Shown here: positions 44,411-54,043 of the stretch, in pieces
Numbering within the stretch: the first letter of the stretch is position 1
How the letters are laid out: every line of letters starts with the position of its first letter
Assembly (NCBI RefSeq): GCF_018798885.1
Contig: NZ_CP076362.1
Coordinates: forward strand, 1-64,000
DNA: 64,000 bases
Direction of reading: 5' to 3'
Source: Gemmobacter fulvus
GTDB taxonomy: Bacteria > Pseudomonadota > Alphaproteobacteria > Rhodobacterales > Rhodobacteraceae
Made by a program: the position numbers and the translations under genes
The notes under the pieces: model-generated
What the model saw: only the letters and a program-made list of their open reading frames with translations
What the model was told of the DNA's origin: nothing
The model's database searches: none

Positions 44411-45928
44411 ATGAGCGTTTCTCTTTATGGCCAGCATCTTGTGGGTGGGGTCTGGTGTGATGGTCCTGGGGTGTTTGCCTCCTCCCCGGCGTCGGGTCCG
44501 GTGCGGTCGTTTGCGGTGGGCACGGTGGAACTGGTCGATCAGGCCTGCGCTGCCGCCGAAGCCGCCTTTGCCAGCTATGCCCGCACCAGCCGCGCCGAGC
44601 GCGCCCGCTTTCTGCGCGCCATCGCCGATGAGATCGAGGTCCGCGCCGAGGCCATCACCGAAATCGGCACCCAGGAAACCGGCCTGCCCGCCGCCCGCCT
44701 GAACGGCGAGCGTGGGCGCACCACCGGCCAGTTGCGCCTGTTTGCCGATCACATCGCCGAGGGTGCCTATCTCGACCGCCGCGTCGATCCGGCACTGCCC
44801 GACCGCCAGCCCGCGCCGCGCCCCGACATCCGCATGATGCAGCGCCCGATCGGGCCGGTGGCCGTGTTCGGCGCCTCGAACTTCCCGCTCGCCTTTTCCA
44901 CCGCCGGGGGAGATACCGCAGCCGCCCTCGCCGCGGGCTGCCCCGTCGTGGTCAAGGGCCATTCGGCCCATCCCGGCACCGCCGAGATCGTGGCCCAGGC
45001 GGTTCTTGCAGCGATTCTGTCATGCGGCCTCCATTCCGGGGTGTTTGCGCTGATTCAGGGCGGCAAGCGCGATGTTGGCACGGCACTCGTTACCAATCCG
45101 TTGATAAAGGCCGTGGGATTCACCGGAAGTCTGGTCGGTGGCCGCGCCCTGTTCGATCTTTGCGCGCAGCGGCCCGAGCCGATCCCGTTTTTCGGCGAGC
45201 TGGGCTCTGTTAACCCGATGTTCATGCTTCCCGGCGCAATGTCGGCCCGTGGCGCGGAACTCGCGGCGGGCTGGGCGGCCTCGCTGACGATGGGTGCCGG
45301 GCAGTTCTGCACCAATCCGGGCCTCGCCGTGGTGCTGGACGGACCGGATGCCGATGCCTTTGTGACCGATACCGTCGCGGCCCTGACACAGGTCGCAGCG
45401 CAGACCATGCTGACTGACGGCATTGCCGCCGCCTATCGCGCAGGCCAGTCCCGCCTGGCCGCGCATCCCGATGTGCGCCCGCTGCTGCAGGGCGAGGCCC
45501 CCGCCCGCGCCGCCGCCCCGGCGCTGCTGGAGACGACAGTGGCGGCCTTTCTGGCGGATCATACGCTGGGCGAAGAGGTGTTTGGCCCACTCGGCCTGGT
45601 CGTGCGCGCCCGCTCGCTCGACGAGATGGCGCAGCTGGCCCGCAGCCTGCAGGGGCAACTGACCGCCACCCTGCATATGGACCCGGCGGATCTGGCCACC
45701 GCGCAAGACCTGCTGCCGGTGCTGGAGCGCAAGGCCGGGCGCATCCTCGTCAACGGCTTTCCCACCGGGGTCGAGGTTGGCGAGGCCATGGTCCACGGCG
45801 GCCCCTACCCCGCCTCCACCAACTTCGGCGCAACCAGCGTCGGAACGCTCGCCATCCGCAGATTCCTCAGACCCGTCGCCTATCAGAATTTCCCAAAAGA
45901 CCTCCTCCCAAATGACGCAAACCCCTGA
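44411..45928 (+). CDS. Alpha-ketoglutarate semialdehyde dehydrogenase, copy 2 (hydroxyproline branch)
   Basis: The 505-residue enzyme is the same as copy 1 at 38843 apart from one residue. Catalytic Cys300 and Glu263 are kept. It completes hydroxyproline breakdown: KGSA to 2-oxoglutarate. AAGGA lies 7 bases before the ATG; a longer open frame from 44183 overlaps the divergent gene and is rejected. Nucleotide differences from copy 1 lie in about the first 360 and last 100 bases; I saw none in the middle of about 1 kb. A strong terminator follows. Confidence 0.9.
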   Translation: MSVSLYGQHLVGGVWCDGPGVFASSPASGPVRSFAVGTVELVDQACAAAEAAFASYARTSRAERARFLRAIADEIEVRAEAITEIGTQETGLPAARLNGERGRTTGQLRLFADHIAEGAYLDRRVDPALPDRQPAPRPDIRMMQRPIGPVAVFGASNFPLAFSTAGGDTAAALAAGCPVVVKGHSAHPGTAEIVAQAVLAAILSCGLHSGVFALIQGGKRDVGTALVTNPLIKAVGFTGSLVGGRALFDLCAQRPEPIPFFGELGSVNPMFMLPGAMSARGAELAAGWAASLTMGAGQFCTNPGLAVVLDGPDADAFVTDTVAALTQVAAQTMLTDGIAAAYRAGQSRLAAHPDVRPLLQGEAPARAAAPALLETTVAAFLADHTLGEEVFGPLGLVVRARSLDEMAQLARSLQGQLTATLHMDPADLATAQDLLPVLERKAGRILVNGFPTGVEVGEAMVHGGPYPASTNFGATSVGTLAIRRFLRPVAYQNFPKDLLPNDANP

Positions 45929-45944
45929 ACAACAAAAAACGCCC
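44411..45944 (+). repeat. Direct repeat, copy 2 (KGSA dehydrogenase gene and short 3' tail)
   Basis: Partner of 38843-40375. The repeat ends within the first arm of the terminator at 45936-45969. Confidence 0.9.
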
Positions 45945-45969
45945 GCAACCTCAAAGGGGCGGGCGTTTT
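45936..45969 (+). terminator. Rho-independent terminator after KGSA dehydrogenase copy 2
   Basis: Perfect 11-bp stem AAAACGCCCGC/GCGGGCGTTTT with a 12-base loop, ending in a T-run and preceded by A-run. Confidence 0.9.
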
Positions 45970-46005
45970 GCTGTGCAGGCTCTGCCGACGCAGACAATAT
46001 TCTTC

Positions 46006-46022
46006 GCATACTATCTGTATAC
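46006..46022. promoter_or_regulatory. Operator-like palindrome before the amino-acid ABC operon
   Basis: GCATACTATCTGTATAC matches the 44311 site at 14 of 17 positions and lies 88 bases before the binding-protein start, in an AT-rich promoter-like stretch (TTTGTATTTTTTGTTG). Confidence 0.5.
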
Positions 46023-46109
46023 TATTTGTATTTTTTGTTGATTCAAAATCAGGAATACGGATAGTGTCGGCATCGGTGAATCAAGACCGCCAAAACCAGG
46101 GAGCAACAA

Positions 46110-46916
46110 ATGAAAACCTCGATCCTCGCTTTCGGCCTCATGGCCAGCACGGCACTTGCGACGGCGGCCCATGCCGACAAGCTTGACGACATCATTTCCT
46201 CGGGCACGCTGCGCTGCGCTGTCGTGCTCGACTTCCCGCCGATGGGCTCGCGCGATGCGAACAACACCCCGGTCGGCTTTGACGTGGATTATTGCAACGA
46301 TCTGGCCGCAGCGCTGGGTGTGACCGCCGAAATCGTCGAAACCCCCTTCCCCGAGCGGATCCCGGCGCTGATGTCGGGCCGCGTCGATGTGGGTGTCGCC
46401 TCCACCTCGGACACGCTGGAGCGCGCCAAGACCGTCGGCATGTCGATCCCCTATTTCGCCTTTGAAATGGCCGTCACCGCCAATGCGAAATCCGGCGTCA
46501 CCTCTTTTGACGGCATGAAGGGCAAAGTGGTCGGCGCGACCGCAGGCACCTTCGAGGCCATCGCGCTGGAAGAGCAGGTCAAGGCCTGGGGCGAAGGCGA
46601 ATTCCGCCCCTATCAGACCCAGGCGGATGTGTTCCTTGCGCTGAGCCAAGGCCAGATCGACGCCACCGTCTCCACTTCCACCGTGGCGATGGCCAATGTG
46701 AAGACCGGCAATTTCCCCGACATCAGCGTGGTCGGCAAAGCGCCGTTCGACACCGATTATGTTGCGCTCTTCACGCTGCGTGAAGAATATGGTCTGATCA
46801 ACTACCTGAACCTGTTCGTGAACCAGCAGGTCCGCACCGGTCGTTATGCCGAGCTGTATGAAAAATGGGTTGGCGGCGAATTGCCGGATCTGACCGTCAG
46901 CGGCAGCTATCGCTGA
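46110..46916 (+). CDS. Polar amino-acid ABC transporter binding protein (probable hydroxyproline)
   Basis: The 268-residue protein has a signal peptide (AFGLMASTALATAAHA) and the SBP_bac_3 fold: DDIISSGTLRCAVVLDFPPMG, GFDVDYCNDLAAALG, ERIPALMSGRVDVGVAS. This family binds polar amino acids. Operon neighbours (two permeases, ATPase, Hyp dehydrogenase, epimerase) suggest hydroxyproline or its isomers. CAGGGAG precedes the start. Confidence 0.85.
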   Translation: MKTSILAFGLMASTALATAAHADKLDDIISSGTLRCAVVLDFPPMGSRDANNTPVGFDVDYCNDLAAALGVTAEIVETPFPERIPALMSGRVDVGVASTSDTLERAKTVGMSIPYFAFEMAVTANAKSGVTSFDGMKGKVVGATAGTFEAIALEEQVKAWGEGEFRPYQTQADVFLALSQGQIDATVSTSTVAMANVKTGNFPDISVVGKAPFDTDYVALFTLREEYGLINYLNLFVNQQVRTGRYAELYEKWVGGELPDLTVSGSYR

Positions 46917-46930
46917 TCTGACCGTCCCGT

Positions 46931-46959
46931 CGGCGGCGCGGGTCTGACCTGCGCCGCCG
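46931..46959 (+). promoter_or_regulatory. Intercistronic hairpin after the binding-protein gene
   Basis: A perfect 9-bp stem CGGCGGCGC/GCGCCGCCG encloses further pairing (GGTC/GACC). TCTTCTTTT follows, so partial termination as well as mRNA protection is possible. Confidence 0.6.
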
Positions 46960-46986
46960 TGTCTTCTTTTGCGAAGTGAGGCGGCG

Positions 46987-47652
46987 ATGCTGAACTACAC
47001 TTTCCATTGGAACCAGGCGATCAAGGCCCTGCCCCAACTGCTCGATGGCGCATTGGTCACCTTGCAGATCGCCGTGCTGTCCATGGCCATCGGCCTGTTC
47101 TGTGCCATGGCCCTGACGCTGTTCCGCCTGTCGGGCAACCGCCTTCTGCGCGGCTTTGCCACCACCTGGGTCGAGGTGGCGCGCAATACGCCCGCGCTGT
47201 TCCAGATCTATATGGCCCATTTCGGGCTGGGCAGTTTTGGCATCCATCTCAGCCCCTATACCGCCTTGCTGGCCGGGATCGCCTTCAACAATGCGGGCTA
47301 TCTGGCCGAGAATTTCCGCGGCGCGCTGAAAGCCATCCCCGAGACGCAGACCCGCGCAGGCCGGTCGCTGGGCATGACGCCGTTGCAGGCCTTCCGCCTG
47401 ATCGTGGTGCCGCAGATGCTGCGCGTCGCCTTCCTGCCGATGACCAACCAGATGGTCTGGGCCATTCTGATGACCTCGCTGGGCGTCACGGTCGGGATGA
47501 ACATGGATCTGGCCGGGGTCACGCAGGAATTGAACGCGCGGTCGTTCCGCACCTTTGAATTCTTCGCCTTTGCCGCCGTCATCTTCTATCTGATGACCAA
47601 AGCCGTCACCCTTGCAGCCCGGGCGATTGCCTGGCGCATGTTCCGCTATTGA
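46987..47652 (+). CDS. Amino-acid ABC transporter permease 1 (HisM/GltJ type)
   Basis: The 221-residue protein has about five helices and the His/Glu/Gln/Arg-family motif FRGALKAIPETQTRAGRSLGMTPLQAF (about 105-131). Start 46987 has GAGG 6 bases upstream; a TTG at 46969 is less likely. Confidence 0.88.
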   Translation: MLNYTFHWNQAIKALPQLLDGALVTLQIAVLSMAIGLFCAMALTLFRLSGNRLLRGFATTWVEVARNTPALFQIYMAHFGLGSFGIHLSPYTALLAGIAFNNAGYLAENFRGALKAIPETQTRAGRSLGMTPLQAFRLIVVPQMLRVAFLPMTNQMVWAILMTSLGVTVGMNMDLAGVTQELNARSFRTFEFFAFAAVIFYLMTKAVTLAARAIAWRMFRY

Positions 47653-47664
47653 AAGAGGTGAGCG

Positions 47665-48318
47665 ATGTTTGAAACTGCACTCACCTTCAACGACCTGCTG
47701 TTCCTCGCCAAGGGCGCCGGGGTCACGCTGGCGGTTACGGCGGTATCCGTGGCGGCGGGCACGATCATGGGCGTGATCTTCGGCGTGATCCGCACCCAGA
47801 TCGGGCCGCGTTGGTCGCTGCCGCTGACCTTCGTGCTGGATGTGTTCCGCTCGGTGCCGCTGCTGATCCAGCTGGTTCTGGCCAATGCCTTTCAGTCGAT
47901 CGCGCAATTCGGCTGGGGTCCGTTCACCACCTCTTGTGTGGTGCTGTCGCTGTATACGGCGGCCTATTGCACCGAAATCGTGCGCGGCGGCATTGATGCG
48001 GTGCCCGCCACGACACGCCGCGCCGCGCGGTCGCTGGGGCTGAGCTGGGGGCAGGACATGCGCTATATCGTGGCCCCGCTGGCCACCCGCGTGTCCCTGC
48101 CCGCCTGGATCGGCCTCACGCTTGGCGTGATGAAGGATTCCGCGCTGGTGCTGTGGCTGGGCCTGACCGAGCTGCTGAAAGCCTCGCAAACGCTGGTTAC
48201 CCGCCTGCAAGAGCCGCTGTTCATCCTGCTGATCTGCGGCGCGATCTATTTCCTCCTCAGCTTCCCTATCGCCCGTCTGGGCGGGTATCTCGAAAGACGG
48301 TGGTCCCCCAATGATTGA
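47665..48318 (+). CDS. Amino-acid ABC transporter permease 2 (HisQ/GltK type)
   Basis: The 217-residue protein carries [27 protein letters not shown], the coupling loop of the same family, and about five helices. Its last bases overlap the ATPase start (48311). Confidence 0.88.
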   Translation: MFETALTFNDLLFLAKGAGVTLAVTAVSVAAGTIMGVIFGVIRTQIGPRWSLPLTFVLDVFRSVPLLIQLVLANAFQSIAQFGWGPFTTSCVVLSLYTAAYCTEIVRGGIDAVPATTRRAARSLGLSWGQDMRYIVAPLATRVSLPAWIGLTLGVMKDSALVLWLGLTELLKASQTLVTRLQEPLFILLICGAIYFLLSFPIARLGGYLERRWSPND

Positions 48319-49033
48319 GATCGAAAACGTCCGCAAATCCTTCGGTCCGCTGCAAGTGCTGAAAGGGATCGACCTGACGGTGAACAAGGGTGAAGTCGTC
48401 ACCATCATCGGCGGATCCGGCTCGGGCAAATCGACGCTGCTGACCTGTATCAACGGGCTGGAGCCGATTGATTCCGGCCGCATCAAGATCGACGGCACCG
48501 AGGTTCACGCCAAAAGCACCAACCTGAACACGTTGCGCCAGAAGATCGGCATCGTGTTCCAGCAGTGGAATGCCTTCCCGCATCTGACCGTGCTGGAAAA
48601 CGTGATGCTGGCCCCGCGCAAGGTGAAGGGTGTGCCCAAGGCCGAGGCCGAAGCGATGGCGGTCAAGCAATTGACCCATGTGGGTCTGGGCGAAAAGCTT
48701 GCCGTCTATCCGTCGCGCCTGTCGGGCGGGCAGCAGCAGCGTATGGCGATTGCCCGCGCGCTGGCGATGGAACCGGAATACATGCTGTTTGACGAGGTGA
48801 CCTCGGCGCTGGACCCGCAGCTGGTGGGCGAGGTGCTGGACACGCTGAAAATGCTGGCCGAAGAGGGCATGACGATGATCTGCGTCACGCATGAAATGGC
48901 CTTTGCCCGCGATGTGTCCGACCGGGTGGCGTTTTTCCATCAGGGTGTGATGGCCGAGATCGGCACGCCGGAGCAGCTGTTTGGCGCGCCGCAGCACCCC
49001 GAGACGCAGAAGTTCCTGTCGAGCGTGCGCTGA
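48311..49033 (+). CDS. Amino-acid ABC transporter ATPase (GlnQ/HisP type)
   Basis: The 240-residue ATPase has [49 protein letters not shown] and CVTHEMAFA, all typical of GlnQ/HisP. The stop overlaps the next start by TGATG, linking transport to the FAD dehydrogenase. Confidence 0.9.
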   Translation: MIEIENVRKSFGPLQVLKGIDLTVNKGEVVTIIGGSGSGKSTLLTCINGLEPIDSGRIKIDGTEVHAKSTNLNTLRQKIGIVFQQWNAFPHLTVLENVMLAPRKVKGVPKAEAEAMAVKQLTHVGLGEKLAVYPSRLSGGQQQRMAIARALAMEPEYMLFDEVTSALDPQLVGEVLDTLKMLAEEGMTMICVTHEMAFARDVSDRVAFFHQGVMAEIGTPEQLFGAPQHPETQKFLSSVR

Positions 49034-50268
49034 TGTCGCAGGTCATCGTGATCGGGGCCGGCGTTGTCGGCCTTTCGGCGGCTTTGGCTGCGCAGGCGCG
49101 TGGGCTGTCGGTGGTGGTGATCGACCGCGAGGGCCCGGCGGCGGGGGCATCGGCAGGCAATGCCGGAGCCTTTGCCTTTACCGATATCCTGCCACTCGCC
49201 TCGCCCGGTATCCTGCGCAAGGCGCCGAAATGGCTGCTGGATCCGCTGGGGCCGCTGTCGGTGCCGCCCGCCTATGCGCTGAAGATCGCGCCCTGGATGT
49301 TCCGCTTCTGGCGGGCCTGCCAGCCGGGGCGTGTGGCCCATTCGACCACGGCGCAGACCGCGCTGATGGATCTGTCGAAGGCCGAGCTGGAACCGTTTCT
49401 GGCGGCCACCGGCACGCTGCCGATGCTGCGCAAGGATGGCAATCTTCAGGTTTACGAAAGTGCGGCAGAGCTGAAATCCGCCGAACCCGGCTGGGCCGCC
49501 CGCGCGGCCCATGGCATCGCATTTCACCACCTGACCGCGCGTGAAATGGCCGATCTGCAACCCGGCCTCGCGCCGCGTTTCACCCATGGCACCTTCACGC
49601 CGGGCTGGTATTCGATTGCCGATCCCAAGCTCTACACCCTCGCCTTGGCCGAACGGTTCACCGCACAGGGCGGCAGCCTGCTGCGGGCCGAAATCACCGC
49701 GCTGAAACCGGTCGAGGGCGGGGTTGAACTGTTGACCACGACCGGCAGCACCCATCGCGCCGATCAGGTGGTGCTGGCGGCGGGTGCGTTTTCGCACCGC
49801 ATCGCCCGCAGTCTGGGCGAGAAGATCCCGCTGGAAACCGAACGGGGTTACAACACCACCCTGCCCGCCGATGACTTTGATCTGCGGATGCAGGTCACCT
49901 TCGGCGGCCATGGATTTGTGATCACCCGCCTGTCCACCGGCCTCAGGGTCGGCGGCGCGGTGGAACTGGGCGGGCTGGATCTGCCGCCGAATTACAAACG
50001 CGCCGAAGCGATGCTGCAAAAGGCACAGGCCTTCCTGCCGGGGCTGAACCCGGCGGGGGGCGTGCAGTGGTTCGGCTTCCGCCCCTCGTTGCCCGACAGC
50101 CTGCCCGCCATCGGCCCGTCGCGCGCAGCCCCGCGCGTGATCTATGCCTTTGGCCATGGCCATCTGGGCCTGACCCAATCGGCGGGCACGGCCCGGCTGG
50201 TCGCGGATATGCTGACCGGACGCACCCCCGCGCTCGACCTGACCCCCTTCTCGCCCCACCGTTTTTAA
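49033..50268 (+). CDS. FAD-dependent D-amino-acid dehydrogenase (probable D-hydroxyproline dehydrogenase)
   Basis: The 411-residue DadA-like flavoprotein has an N-terminal VIVIGAGVVGLSAALAAQARG, the GxGAGNAGAFAF segment (about 38-47) and the C-terminal WFGFRPSLPDSLPAIG with GHGHLGLTQSAGTARLVADM. It should oxidise cis-4-hydroxy-D-proline (epimerase product) to 1-pyrroline-4-hydroxy-2-carboxylate, the substrate of the lhpC-like enzyme. It is coupled to the ATPase gene upstream and followed by the epimerase. Confidence 0.83.
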   Translation: MSQVIVIGAGVVGLSAALAAQARGLSVVVIDREGPAAGASAGNAGAFAFTDILPLASPGILRKAPKWLLDPLGPLSVPPAYALKIAPWMFRFWRACQPGRVAHSTTAQTALMDLSKAELEPFLAATGTLPMLRKDGNLQVYESAAELKSAEPGWAARAAHGIAFHHLTAREMADLQPGLAPRFTHGTFTPGWYSIADPKLYTLALAERFTAQGGSLLRAEITALKPVEGGVELLTTTGSTHRADQVVLAAGAFSHRIARSLGEKIPLETERGYNTTLPADDFDLRMQVTFGGHGFVITRLSTGLRVGGAVELGGLDLPPNYKRAEAMLQKAQAFLPGLNPAGGVQWFGFRPSLPDSLPAIGPSRAAPRVIYAFGHGHLGLTQSAGTARLVADMLTGRTPALDLTPFSPHRF

Positions 50269-50297
50269 TGCGGGCATCGCCCGTGGAGGTTCTACCG

Positions 50298-51299
50298 ATG
50301 GCCACCCATACGTTTTCCTGCATCGACGGGCATACCTGCGGCAATCCCGTGCGGCTTGTCTCGGGCGGTGGCCCGCGCCTTGATGGGGCCAACATGCTGG
50401 AACGCCGCGCGCATTTCCTGCGCGAGTTCGACTGGATCCGCACCGGCCTGATGTTCGAGCCGCGCGGCCATGACATGATGTCGGGCTCGATCCTCTATCC
50501 GCCGACGCGGCCCGATTGCGATGTGGCGGTGCTGTTCATCGAAACCTCGGGCTGCTTGCCGATGTGCGGCCATGGCACCATCGGCACCATCACAATGGCG
50601 ATTGAAAACGGCCTGATCACGCCGCGAGAGCCGGGCAAACTGTCGATTGACGCCCCGGCGGGCAAGGTGGATATCACCTACCGGCAAGAGGGGCGCTTTG
50701 TCGAAGAAGTGCGCCTGACCAATGTGCCGGGGTTCCTCTATGCCGAGGGCCTGACCGCCGAGGTGGAGGGGCTGGGCGAGATTGTCGTGGATGTGGCCTA
50801 TGGCGGCAATTTCTACGCGATTGTGGAGCCGCAGAAGAATTTCCGCGACATGGCCGATTTCACGGCGGGCGCGTTGATCGGATATTCGCCGAAGCTGCGC
50901 GCCGCGCTGAATGCGAAATACGAATTCGTGCATCCCGAACACCCCGCCATCAACGGGCTGAGCCATATCCAATGGACCGGCCAGCCCACGGTCGAAGGCG
51001 CGCATGGCCGCAACGCGGTGTTTTACGGCGACAAGGCGATTGACCGCTCACCCTGCGGCACCGGCACCTCGGCGCGCATGGCGCAGCTGGCGGCCAAGGG
51101 CAAACTGAAGGTCGGGGATGAGTTCGTGCATGAATCCATCATCGGCAGCCTGTTCAAGGGCCGGGTCGAGGCCGCCACCACCGTGGCGGGCCGCGATGCC
51201 ATCATCCCGTCCATCGCCGGATGGGCGCGCATGACCGGCTATAACACCATCTTCATCGACGACCGCGACCCCTTTGCGCATGGGTTCGTGGTGAAATGA
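50298..51299 (+). CDS. lhpA: 4-hydroxyproline 2-epimerase (proline racemase family)
   Basis: The 333-residue enzyme has both catalytic cysteines of the family: Cys90 in PMCGHGTIG and Cys253 in [13 protein letters not shown] Cys/Cys pair marks racemases and epimerases, and 4-hydroxyproline clusters usually carry 4HypE. GGAGG lies 8 bases before ATG 50298; an ATG at 50268 is the alternative. The stop overlaps the aconitase X start by ATGA. Confidence 0.87.
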   Translation: MATHTFSCIDGHTCGNPVRLVSGGGPRLDGANMLERRAHFLREFDWIRTGLMFEPRGHDMMSGSILYPPTRPDCDVAVLFIETSGCLPMCGHGTIGTITMAIENGLITPREPGKLSIDAPAGKVDITYRQEGRFVEEVRLTNVPGFLYAEGLTAEVEGLGEIVVDVAYGGNFYAIVEPQKNFRDMADFTAGALIGYSPKLRAALNAKYEFVHPEHPAINGLSHIQWTGQPTVEGAHGRNAVFYGDKAIDRSPCGTGTSARMAQLAAKGKLKVGDEFVHESIIGSLFKGRVEAATTVAGRDAIIPSIAGWARMTGYNTIFIDDRDPFAHGFVVK

Positions 51300-52978
51300 G
51301 CATTCCCGCCCGCAGCATCCTGGGCGGCAGCGCCCGCGGCCCGATCATCGCCACCACCGAGGCGCTGAGCTTCTGGGGCGGGGTCGATCCCGCCACCGGC
51401 CGCATCATCGACGTGCATCACCCGTTGCACGGCACCTGCATCACCGGCGGCATCCTGATGATGCCCTCCACCCGTGGCTCCTGCACCGGATCGGGCGTGC
51501 TGCTCGATCTGGCGCTGACCGGACGCGCGCCTGCCGCGCTGCTGTTCTGCGAGGACGAGGATGTGGTCACGCTGGGCGCGCTGATCGCCGCCGAGATGTT
51601 CGGCCACAGCCTGCCGGTGCTGCGGCTGACCCGCGCGGCGTTCGACGCGCTGGCGGCACAGCCCATGGCGCAGATCGACGCGACCACGATCACCGCAGGC
51701 TCGCTGTCGCTGCCGGTGACGCCGCCTGCCACTTCGGCGCTGGTGCTGACCCCCGCCGATCAGGCAATGCTGGCGGGCGCGCAGGGCGTGGCGGTGCAGC
51801 AGGCCATGCGCATCATCTGCGCCATGGCGGCCAATCAGGGCGCAACGCGGCTGATCGACGTGACGCAGGCGCATATCGACGGCTGTATCTACGCCAGCCC
51901 CGCCAACCTGACCTTTGCCGAAAAGATGGCGGATCTGGGCGCGAAGGTCTGCGTGCCGACCACGATGAACGCGATTTCGGTCGACCGCAGCAACTGGCAA
52001 GCGCAGGGCGTGCCGCCGCTGTTCGGCAGGCCTGCCGCGCGGCTGGCGGACGCCTATGTGCGCATGGGGTGCCAGCCCAGCTTCACCTGTTCGCCCTATC
52101 TGCTCGACTCTGCGCCGCACGAAGGCGAAAGCATCGCCTGGGCTGAATCCAATGCGGTGATCTTTGCCAATACCGTGCTGGGCGCGCGCACCGCGAAACA
52201 CCCGGATTTCCTGGATCTCTGCATCGCGCTGACCGGGCGCGCGCCCTTGGCGGGGGTCTATCTGGACGCATCCCGCCGCGCGCGCCGGATCGTGGAGGTG
52301 GAGCTGCCCGAAGGCATCGACGACGGGTTCTGGCCGCTGGTCGGCTATCTGGCCGGGCAGCGTGCGCCGGACCGGATTCCGCTGCTGCGCGGGCTGGCCG
52401 CTGCCGCACCGGGGCGGGATGACCTGAAGGCGCTCTGCGCCGCCTTTGGCACCACTTCGGCGGCACCTATGCTGCATATCGCGGGCGTGACCCCCGAGGC
52501 CGACGCCCCCCCTGCCCCGGACGCCGATCACGCCACCATCACCCGCGCCGATCTGCGCGCGGCCTGGCAAAAGCTGAATGCCGGCCCCGAGGCGGTGGAA
52601 CTGGTCGCCATCGGCAGCCCACATGCCTCGCTGTCGGAATGTCGGGCACTGGCGGCGGCGCTGGCCGGGCGCGCGGTGCAGATCGCGGTGATCGTGACGG
52701 CAGGCCATGCAGTGATCCGGCAGGCCGGGGCGGAAGGCACGCTTGCCGCGCTTCTGGCCTCTGGTGTGCAGGTGCTGCCCGATCTGTGCTGGTGTTCGAT
52801 CTCGGAGCCGGTGTTCCCGCCGCTGACCCGCGCGCTGATGACCAATTCGGGCAAATACGCCCATTATGGCCCCGGCCTGTCGGGACGGGCCGTGCGCTTT
52901 GGCAGCCTTGCCGATTGTGTGACCGCCGCCCTGACCGGGCGCGCGGCGGTCACCCTGCCCGACTGGCTGAAGGACTGA
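51296..52978 (+). CDS. lhpI: Fused aconitase X (probable cis-3-hydroxy-L-proline dehydratase)
   Basis: The 560-residue protein joins the small swivel-like AcnX domain (about 1-130: [44 protein letters not shown]) and the large catalytic domain ([27 protein letters not shown]; cysteines in [11 protein letters not shown] and [10 protein letters not shown] as candidate iron-sulphur ligands). Bacterial AcnX enzymes of hydroxyproline clusters dehydrate cis-3-hydroxy-L-proline to pyrroline-2-carboxylate. The reductase at 43219 would use that product. A fused single chain contrasts with two-gene AcnX systems. Confidence 0.8.
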   Translation: MSIPARSILGGSARGPIIATTEALSFWGGVDPATGRIIDVHHPLHGTCITGGILMMPSTRGSCTGSGVLLDLALTGRAPAALLFCEDEDVVTLGALIAAEMFGHSLPVLRLTRAAFDALAAQPMAQIDATTITAGSLSLPVTPPATSALVLTPADQAMLAGAQGVAVQQAMRIICAMAANQGATRLIDVTQAHIDGCIYASPANLTFAEKMADLGAKVCVPTTMNAISVDRSNWQAQGVPPLFGRPAARLADAYVRMGCQPSFTCSPYLLDSAPHEGESIAWAESNAVIFANTVLGARTAKHPDFLDLCIALTGRAPLAGVYLDASRRARRIVEVELPEGIDDGFWPLVGYLAGQRAPDRIPLLRGLAAAAPGRDDLKALCAAFGTTSAAPMLHIAGVTPEADAPPAPDADHATITRADLRAAWQKLNAGPEAVELVAIGSPHASLSECRALAAALAGRAVQIAVIVTAGHAVIRQAGAEGTLAALLASGVQVLPDLCWCSISEPVFPPLTRALMTNSGKYAHYGPGLSGRAVRFGSLADCVTAALTGRAAVTLPDWLKD

Positions 52979-52982
52979 GACG

Positions 52983-54011
52983 ATGCGCAGCAGCAAGACC
53001 ATCCATGTGATTTCCGCCCATGCCGAGGGCGAAGTGGGCGATGTGATCGTGGGGGGCGTGGCCCCGCCACCCGGCGACACGCTCTGGGCGCAAAGCCGCT
53101 GGATCGCGCAGGATCAGACCCTGCGCAATTTCGTGCTGAACGAACCGCGCGGCGGTGTGTTCCGCCATGTGAACCTGCTGGTGCCGCCGAAACACCCCGA
53201 GGCGGCAGCGGCCTTCATCATCATGGAGCCGGAGGACACACCGCCGATGTCCGGCTCCAATTCCATCTGCGTCTCTACCGTGCTGCTGGATGGCGGCATC
53301 CTGCCGATGCAGGAGCCGGTGACGGAATTCACGCTGGAGGCCCCCGGCGGACTGGTGCGGGTGCGGGCCGAGTGCCGGGGTGGCAAGGCCGAACGCATCT
53401 TCGTGCAGAACCTGCCCAGCTTTGCCGGGCGGCTGGATGCACAGCTGGAGGTCGAGGGGCTTGGCACGCTGACGGTGGACACCGCCTTTGGCGGCGACAG
53501 TTTCGTGATGGTCGATGCGCAGGCGCTGGGGTTCGCCCTGACCGCCGACGAGGCGCATGACATTGCTGTTCTGGGCGCAAGGATCACCCGCGCAGGCACC
53601 GAACAGCTGGGCTTCCATCACCCGACCAACCCCGACTGGCGGCATTATTCCTTTTGCCTGTTCGCCGGGCCGCTGACCCGCGACGGCACCGAGCTGCGCG
53701 CCGGATCGGCGGTGGCGATCCAACCCGGCAAGGTAGATCGTTCGCCCACCGGCACGGCGCTGTCGGCGCGGATGGCGGTGCTGCATGCGCGCGGCCAGAT
53801 GGGGCTGGAGGACCGGCTGACCACGGTCTCCCTGATCGGATCGACCTTTGCGGGGCGCATCCTTGGCACCACCACGCTGGGCGATCTGCCCGCCATCCAC
53901 CCCGAGATTTCGGGGCGTGGCTGGATCACCGGGATTCACCAGCACATGCTGGACCCGGGCGACCCCTGGCCCGAAGGCTATCGGCTCAGCGATACCTGGG
54001 GCGCACGCTAA
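52983..54011 (+). CDS. Proline racemase-family protein with Ser/Thr in place of both cysteines
   Basis: The 342-residue protein has the family fold ([33 protein letters not shown]), but the first active-site cysteine is Ser90 ([11 protein letters not shown]) and the second is Thr256 ([12 protein letters not shown]). Thr in the second position marks trans-3-hydroxy-L-proline dehydratases, which normally keep the first Cys. Ser/Thr is therefore uncommon and the activity uncertain; a dehydratase acting on 3-hydroxyproline is the best guess from context. It starts 4 bases after the AcnX stop. Confidence 0.8.
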   Translation: MRSSKTIHVISAHAEGEVGDVIVGGVAPPPGDTLWAQSRWIAQDQTLRNFVLNEPRGGVFRHVNLLVPPKHPEAAAAFIIMEPEDTPPMSGSNSICVSTVLLDGGILPMQEPVTEFTLEAPGGLVRVRAECRGGKAERIFVQNLPSFAGRLDAQLEVEGLGTLTVDTAFGGDSFVMVDAQALGFALTADEAHDIAVLGARITRAGTEQLGFHHPTNPDWRHYSFCLFAGPLTRDGTELRAGSAVAIQPGKVDRSPTGTALSARMAVLHARGQMGLEDRLTTVSLIGSTFAGRILGTTTLGDLPAIHPEISGRGWITGIHQHMLDPGDPWPEGYRLSDTWGAR

Positions 54012-54013
54012 CA

Positions 54014-54040
54014 AAAAGGCCCCGCGATGCGGGGCCTTTT
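54014..54040. terminator. Bidirectional terminator
   Basis: A perfect 12-bp stem AAAAGGCCCCGC/GCGGGGCCTTTT with a GAT loop lies between the convergent racemase-family and dipeptide-transporter operons. Confidence 0.92.
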
Positions 54041-54043
54041 GCG

